From: Macrobrachium rosenbergii
Taxonomy: Eukaryota > Arthropoda > Malacostraca > Decapoda > Palaemonidae
Direction: 5' to 3'
DNA length: 64,000 nt
NCBI RefSeq assembly: GCF_040412425.1
Contig: NC_089749.1
Coordinates: 38,210,570 to 38,274,569, forward strand
Shown here: positions 57,611-64,000 of the stretch, piece by piece
Layout of the letters: the number at the start of each line of letters is the position of its first letter
Position numbering within the stretch: the stretch's first letter is position 1
Program-made: the position numbers and the translations under genes
The notes under the pieces: generated by a model
What the model was told of the DNA's origin: nothing
The model's database searches: none
Seen by the model: the letters and a program-made list of their open reading frames with translations, nothing else

Positions 57611-59216
57611 TGTGGGATAGTCGTTCCAAAGTCAGGCCGCTCTCCTCTTCCTCCTGCTCCTCCCCTGAACCTAGCATATCTTCTTCCTCACTGGCAGACT
57701 TCGTCAGCTCTTCCAAATCCTGGTCCGTCAGGGGGTCAGAGTGAATATCAATAAGGGAGCCGATTTCATCCTCGGTGATGTCCTCGAAGCCTTCCCCACC
57801 TAGAATCCTTGCCAACTGGACAGCCTTAGTAATGGCCGAATGTTGACTTTCTTCAGGAGAGAAGCCCCTGTAATCATGAACACACTCTGGCCACAACTTA
57901 TTCCAGCATGTGTTCAGGGTCTCCTTCTTCATGTCATTCAGTGATCGGCTGATGATGCTCAGACGTGGCAATCGTGAATGTATGCCAATATTCTTTTAGC
58001 GTAAATTCACTGTCACTGTCCATTGCATTTACAAGGTGCTGGAGGGAGTTCCCAGTATAGAGTGCCTTGAAGGCATGGATCACACCTGGTCCATAGGCTG
58101 GAGGACAGAGGTGGTGTTGGGAGGGAGGAACTCAAACTGGACTCCCTTGTAAGAAAGATCGAGAGGGTGGCCATCAGCATTATCTATAATCAGCAACACC
58201 TTGAACTCCATGGCCAAGTCGTTCAGGTATTGCCTAACTTGAGGGATGAAGCTCTGATGGAACCAGTACTCTGTGAGGACTTTGGTGATCCAGGCCTTAG
58301 GGTTGTGCATCCAGAACACAGGAAGCAATGCCTTGTTCTTATTCTTGAGGGCCCTGGGGTTTGCAGCCTTGTAAATGAGGCCTGGTTTAAGCATGAAACC
58401 AGCTGCATTCCCACATATGATGAGGGTAACCCTATCCTTCTGGGCCTTGAATCCGGAGGCTTTAGCTTCATCCTTCATAAGGTATGTCTGGGAAGGCATC
58501 TTCCAGAACAGGCCAGTCTCATCCATATTGAACACCTGTTGTGGATGGTAGCCCTTCTCCTCGATGATCTTCTTGAAGGCCTCCGGATATTTCACGGCTG
58601 CTTCAATGTCTGCAGATGCTGATTCCCCATGCAGAGTAACAGACTTTAGGTGGAACCGCTTCTGAAATTGGTGGAACCACCCCTTGCTGGCCTGGAAACC
58701 TTGAGGCGCTGACGATGGTCCTGCTTGGGACTCTTCCCCCTCTTCTTCTTCTGCTGGTTCATCAAAGCCTAAAAATTCTAATTTGCCTTCTTCAACACCT
58801 TCCTCTGCCTGTACTACGTCATCACCTTCCTTAGCAGTTGATAACTGCTGGTAGAGTTGTTGCGCTTTCTTGCGAATGATATTGGAGTCGAGGGACACGT
58901 TTTTCTTCCGGCAGTCCTTTATCCAGATTGCCAGAGCAGATTCCATCTTCACGATTGTTTTATCCCGCACTGTCGCAACTGTCTTTGCACTACCAAAGTA
59001 GCTCATACTCACAGACTTGCGTATCTCTGCCTCTTTCTTCTTGATATATCTCACTGTGCTCTCATTACCACTGAAATGGCGGCCAACCGCGGCAAAACTT
59101 TTGCCCTCCTTTAACATGTCAAGAAGTTTCACCTCCTCGAGTTTCATAACAGTCTTCTTTCTTTTAGACTCTTTGCCAGAGGGCTTTGAAAGAGCAGGGC
59201 GTTTTTTAGGAGGCAT
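57611..59216 (-). pseudogene. Tigger (pogo family) transposase, two single-base shifts, C-terminus cut off
   Basis: The start is taken at MPPKKRPALSKPSGKESKRK (59216), since upstream residues are unlike the family. Order: N-terminal HTH (EVKLLDMLKEGKSFAAVGRH), CENP-B-type second HTH (DCRKKNVSLDSNIIRKKAQQ), then SKGWFHQFQKRFHLKSV. The DDE domain has FNMDETGLFWKMPS (first Asp near 58530), LIIDNADGHPLD (second, near 58178) and LQPMDQ (third, 58090). One base is missing right after MDQ (near 58082), and another indel lies near 57975. The acidic C-terminal part (EDITEDEIGSLIDIHSDPLT) follows to 57611. It is closest to TIGD1-like proteins, which cut and paste at TA. Confidence 0.9.
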
Positions 59217-60479
59217 TTTAGGGCCGAATACCGCTGATGCACAAAGATAAAAAATTAAAACGGACAGATGCACGGTTTCACACGGTAAGATGCTGCGAAC
59301 TATACGCACAATCTGAGGAGGATGCCGTGAAGCGGTCTCCCAGAATTCCATGTTCACGAGTTGGTTGTGAATGTTCAGCCAATCAGTGCCAAGTGAACAG
59401 CCAATAGTGTGTCGAGTATCACTGGTCCTGGGTACACAGCGTCCAGCATCTCGAGTTCTTTATATTTGCAGAGAGGTGGCTTGGGTGAAGCACTTTTATG
59501 AAAAACAAATATATGTTACTGAAATTTTGCTGTGTTTACGTTAATATATTACAGTACTGTAATATTTGAAAATTAGTAAATTGTTTTTCAACTTACAAAA
59601 TGTACTTACAGTAGTCATTAATATATACTTAGTACATACATGAAAATGCTATGTACCGAAGATGTAAACATACATACCCTGCAGTATTCCTGTTGTCTTA
59701 CGTATTTTAGATATGCTCTGTGTACTACCTGTAGTACTGTACTGTACTATGTATCATCCTAAAACACTTTTTGTATGTAATATTTAAAAATCATCCTACA
59801 ACAAAACATTTTATAAAATGTACATACTGTATGCGCAGAAGATCAATGTTAGTATATGTATGCGCAACCAGTAGTGCCAAGCGTATACCGTAGCGGCAAA
59901 TGACCCAATATAACCCGTTTTATTGCTATCTCACGTTTGTGTGTTTTGCATGTACAGTACTATGGCCTAAAAATATTTTTTGAAATCGTGCATTAAGATG
60001 TCCTCTGAATGCTCTGCTTCTTCTAAGGCCTCTGGCCAATAGCCTACAATTACTGTAATGACTGATGAGAAGAAAGTACTGTAGACATGATTGTTTAGTT
60101 AAGAGAGGGCAAAAGTCACGGAGAAGTAGCAGCCCATTACAGCATGACATTAATTGCGGTCGCCTTCACTGAGCATGAACAAGGTAAAATATTCATGCAG
60201 CCCTACTGTACCACCTTCGTTGCCATGTTCAAATACCTTAGCATGACAGCGCCTCCTTTCATTCATCGTACTGCACAGCTAATTCATCATCATCATCATC
60301 TACAGCATGCTGAAATTAACATTCATCACCAGTGTAGTATTACATATTATTATCTAATTTCTATTACTATTATATGTGCAGTACTGTAGTACAGTATTAT
60401 TATTGATTTACATGATTATTTAGTGTTATTATATAATAAATATGAAAATACAGAATACTATTCTATACGAAAAAGAAAA

Positions 60480-60652
60480 AAAATCTGCATCCGCGAATAT
60501 GGAGTTTCCCGCGAATATTTTTATAGATATTTCTATAGAAAAACCCGCGAATGTGTGAGTTTCCCGCAACAATTTTTTAGATAGGCTCCATAGAAAAACC
60601 CACGAATGGGTGAGTCCGCGAACCTTGAGAACGCGAGTACGGGGGTTCACTG
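60480..60652. repeat. Tigger terminal and subterminal repeats
   Basis: Three spaced copies of a TAGAAAAACCCGCGAATG-like word with GTGAG next to two of them lie inside the right end. They are candidate transposase binding sites. The tip resembles X2 (34653). Confidence 0.75.
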
Positions 60653-60656
60653 TATG

Positions 60657-60731
<75 letters not shown>

Positions 60732-60762
60732 CATATACATATATATATATATATATATATAC
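60657..60762. repeat. (TA)n microsatellite
   Basis: TA repeats with a short TACATATACAT break at 60727-60740. It immediately follows the Tigger terminus. Confidence 0.96.
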
Positions 60763-60842
60763 ACAGTATGTGTGTAAGTGTGTACCAAAAAGGAATTATA
60801 GCTGATATGAAGTTCCTTGTTTCATAGACTTGAACCACCCAA

Positions 60843-60845
<3 letters not shown>

Positions 60846-60919
<74 letters not shown>
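60846..60919. repeat. (GA)n microsatellite
   Basis: About 36 GA units, followed by a short (CA)n at 60949-60961 and another (CA)n at 61141-61156. Confidence 0.97.
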
Positions 60920-60921
<2 letters not shown>

Positions 60922-60961
60922 TGATACTGCGTATGTTAAAGCCTATAACACACACACACAC

Positions 60962-62160
60962 TCCTTCTCTATTGTTATTTTTATTTTACACTATTCTCAT
61001 TTTTATTTTTACTGTATTTTCTCACTTTTTATTTCTATGTTTTGTTATAATTTTCACTGCATGAAGGATGAAAAACAGTGTATAACCCAAAAGAGACAGT
61101 GAGAAACACATTCAATATCCCCTACCATGTGCATGTATAACACACACACACACACACTTACCACATCGCTTTGGTTGGGGGAGAGGGAGACACGTTATGA
61201 AACCCTCAATGTGTTGCCAACATCTATGACAAAATTCAAGATGAAATTCGCATTATAAATATTTCTAATTAATATTTTACTATGAATGTGAACAGTAGCA
61301 TTTGAGAAGAATATATCAACAGTGTGATATAATATTCTCTTGTGTACTGTAATATGTTTGGTAATGATATTCAAACCAACTAAAAAAAAAAAAACTAAAC
61401 AGTGACATCAACACTGATGAAATGCCACATGTACATGTAAAAAAACACACACACAAAAATATGCATGCAAATAAAGATTCTGGGACATCATGAGGTGAAA
61501 TGAAAAATCATTAATTCCAATAAAATGGAAAATGATTAATTACTTTTTAGTAGTGTTCTTTAAATGAATCTGTTTTGAAAACATTATCATTGTGAATGGT
61601 CATTTGTACTGAGGATGTAAACACACACAGTTTCCATGATAAGGTAAAATGAGAAATCAGTGATCATAGTAAAACAGAAGATTAATGATAAATTTTCAAA
61701 TAATGTTCTTAAAAATAACATATATACTGTACTGAAATAGCCCAGTCTACAGCACAACATGAAAGATGCAATACTTGGTATAATTCAGGCTAGGGAAATG
61801 TTATAAATAAAAAAGGCAAATTTATCCAATTATAAGTAAGGAAAATAAAATATAGTACAAATATGGAAACAACATTGGTGTATACAAATATATTAATGGT
61901 GATAAAACCATGGTAGGCTGTGAATAAACACAGGTATGCTACCTACCTACCGAACTGTGTGTTTATGAGAGAGAAAAGAAATTGTTTTCTTACAGTATAT
62001 TTATGCAGCATATTTTACGAAAATAAGGTAAAAGATAACTGCCTTTTGCATAAAATGTTCAGCTGAAAGGGTCACTGTATATACTATATACCCCTCAGCA
62101 TGGCAAGCATCTTACACCTTGGTCAGCAGTCTTAAGACATTTGTAACAATGTTTCCTGAA
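60962..62160. other. AT-rich DNA without recognised genes, probably intron of the UFL1-like gene
   Basis: No repeat termini, coding blocks or splice-bounded exons were found. Its position just 3' of the UFL1-like exon on the minus strand makes intron the simplest reading. Confidence 0.5.
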
Positions 62161-62202
62161 TTATAATCTGACTAAAACAGCATAGTACAAATAACTTCTT
62201 AC

Positions 62203-62700
62203 CTTTATACCCTTTTCAGATAGTCTTATAGCAGTAATTAAGGCCGACACTTTTTCTTGAAGCTGTTGATGTGTTTTCTTCCGAGCATCTCCTCCTACTG
62301 CTACAGTTGCCAAAAATGCTGCCTGAACCACTTCTTGGAATTCCTTGGTCAAAGATTCCTGTAAATCCTTCGCTATTTCCTCAATCAATTCTTCAGGGCT
62401 ATCAGTAAGTTCTTTTTTATCTGCAATTTCCTCTTGAAGTTTCTCTAAGGACAGGAACTCAATCTTAGGGAATTTCCCTGGCCCGTCACCGGAAGCCTGG
62501 CGAGTCTGTACATCATCTTCAGAGTCTGAGTCCTGAGCTGCTCCCCTTCTACCTTTATTCTTATTTTTAACGGACTTGGTCTTAGTTTCTCGTCCTTGCG
62601 TGCCACCACCAAACTTTCCTCCTACTGCTTTTTTACGTCTTTCTTCTTTTTTGTTCTTGCTATTACTGTCATCATTTTGTTTACTTTTGCTGCTATAAAG
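62203..62700 (-). CDS. UFL1: Internal exon of E3 UFM1-protein ligase 1 (UFL1)
   Basis: The minus strand has acceptor TTACATTTCAG|CTTTAT (exon from 62700) and donor ATAAAG|GTAAGA (exon to 62203), giving 498 bp, phase 0 at both ends, 166 codons. The protein begins with a Lys/Gly-rich disordered part (KKAVGGKFGGGTQGRETK, NKNKGRRGAAQDSDSEDD). A conserved helical part follows: IEFLSLEKLQEEIADKKELT, PEELIEEIAKDLQ, EFQEVVQAAFLATVAVGG and QLQEKVSALITAIRLSEKG. This order matches the middle of UFL1, the ligase that attaches UFM1 to proteins at the endoplasmic reticulum. Other exons were not found: neighbours at 62760-64000 show none, and the next one downstream must lie left of the repeat cluster. It is the only likely host coding DNA here. 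Identification rests on memory of the family. Confidence 0.78.
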
Positions 62701-64000
62701 CTGAAATGTAACAAGAATGTTAATTTCTTTCCTCTTGTCCATTTGCAAAACATGACATCAAAACTATTTTTGATAAAACAAATTTAAATTGCTTTCGACA
62801 AACTCGTGCATAATACAACCATTCAACAACAATCTGACATCTGCTTCACTGAAAATAAAACCATAAAAAACACAAGAAATATAAAATACAATACAATGAA
62901 TACAATCATTTATAAATACTCACTTCTTAATAAAACCATATAATAAATTATAAAAAATTATAAACAACATACAGTATTATTACAATAACGAGAATAAAAT
63001 TTCAATTTGATGAAAAGGCCACCTTTCTTTCAAACAAATCAAACACCACTGAATTTCAAAAATTGAATTTTCTCCAAGAAATTTGAAATAATAATAGCTA
63101 CTTCCCTCAGCACAAAACTCAGAGAGAAAAAAACCTCTCGAGTCCCAATGTTTCAAGAATTCAAACAAAAAATGCACCACATTCAAGAGGTTCAAGTAGT
63201 TATAAAAATAAGAGGTTGGGGGTGATTAGCTACAGGGAAGCAGTCTCCTACACTCATCTTAGCAATTTGTGGCATTTTCTTATTACTACCAAGACTAATG
63301 AGCAAAATTTTCACATCACTATTCAACAACAAAACAGTTTCTGTATAACAAAGGTCCTTGGTATATATACTAGTTAAAACTACATTCTTCAGTAAAATAT
63401 TTGCTTTTTGAGTACTATTCATAATCATATGTTTCTGCATCTTTGTTGCTCATTGTCTGCTAACAGATCAACTTAATAACAACATTAGACATTCTTTTAC
63501 TATAAATGCAATTCAGGTTTCCTTACAGACAGACAGTGTAGAGAATTTCTTTGTATTCTACTTCGCCCTGGCAAGGAAGAATGCATGACAGGCTTGTAAA
63601 AGTGGTTAAGATTTCTTAGCACAAAGCCTTACAGATCAAGTAAGTTTCTGTCCATGATGAATGTAGAAGCTGTGGTCAACAACAGACCACTAATAAAAGT
63701 TCTAGAAATTCTGACACCTTTTATGTGGTCATGAACTATTGCTTTGAACCAATTTTTACATTTCACAAGTAAAGAGATTGCTAACAATCTATGCATCTTT
63801 CATACTTACAATAAAAACCTTTCAAAAGTTGTTAAATTTATCAGACGTTTTATACCATGACTACCATTATCTGTTGTGGGAGAAACATTATTCATGCCAT
63901 AATGTTAGTTTTAAGTTTCCTTTAACTGGAGACAGCCTGTTCAATTGCAGAACCTGAAAAGATCAAATGGTGTCGAAGTAAAATCGCAGATTTGGTATCA
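62701..64000. other. Presumed intron upstream of the UFL1-like exon
   Basis: AT-rich with no recognised exon, repeat terminus or RNA gene. The polypyrimidine stretch and AG at 62701-62715 form the acceptor for the exon. Small open frames (62980-63440) show no family features. Confidence 0.5.

Larger units (their letters stand above)
57611..60652 (-). mobile_element. Tigger-like element, 3'-truncated
   Basis: The 5' terminus is at 60652 (CAGTGAACCCCCGTACTCGC on the minus strand) with TA beyond (60653-60654). A 1.3-kb leader precedes the transposase at 59216. The 3' end is cut within the C-terminal codons at the TTAA boundary. The leader has two ATTGG boxes (59378-59413), like those in the 15344-16996 element. 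Confidence 0.82.

Overview
This is eukaryotic nuclear DNA made almost entirely of transposable elements and simple repeats. No bacterial-type genes, operons or ribosome binding sites are visible. Very long (TA)n tracts, (GA)n tracts, several DIRS-type tyrosine-recombinase retrotransposons, a Penelope-like endonuclease, pogo/Tigger, hAT and mariner relics and short fold-back elements together suggest a decapod crustacean (shrimp, crayfish or crab). That assignment is inferred from repeat content, not from a host marker gene. The only credible host gene is one exon, at 62203-62700 on the minus strand, that looks like the E3 UFM1-protein ligase UFL1. The repeat array to its left may then lie in or beyond its next intron.

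Layout. 1-8466: a minus-strand DIRS-like element (A), with RT at 1-1280 and gag at 6449-8466, split by a 5.17 kb terminal-inverted-repeat DNA transposon (1281-6448, target duplication ATG). 8858-13562: a complete but dead hAT element with an 8-bp target duplication. 13571-15340: decayed non-LTR reverse transcriptase and possible Ty3/gypsy gag. 15344-16996: pogo-type element with TA duplication. 17150-17790: 3' end of a Penelope-like element, minus strand. 17790-22174: 5'-truncated DIRS element B, plus strand, with an open tyrosine-recombinase frame. 22186-25585: microsatellites, fold-back elements, a Tigger-like MITE and a mariner relic.

25594-44760 is a nest. A pogo-like relic (X1) is split by DIRS C (minus strand). 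Beside it a second copy (X2) is split by DIRS D (35474-43726, plus strand). D shows both inverted terminal repeats and the internal complementary region of the DIRS1 design. 45944-55066 is DIRS E (minus strand), from a more distant subfamily. It is split by a gag-only LTR retrotransposon (49466-53040, 4-bp duplication TAGT). 55071-57606 is a TTAA-flanked piggyBac-type non-autonomous element with about 377-bp internal repeats and an inserted fold-back element. It sits exactly between truncated DIRS E and a truncated Tigger (57611-60652). 60657-64000 holds microsatellites, unassigned AT-rich DNA and the UFL1-like exon.

Within the DIRS copies the parts act together: gag packages the RNA, RT-RNase H copies it, the DIRS methylase-like domain follows, and the tyrosine recombinase integrates a circular product. 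Most copies carry frameshifts. Two points stand out: gag splice sites shared by copies C and D, and a stretch where the RT/RH/methylase-like frame and the recombinase frame are both conserved in all four copies that include it.
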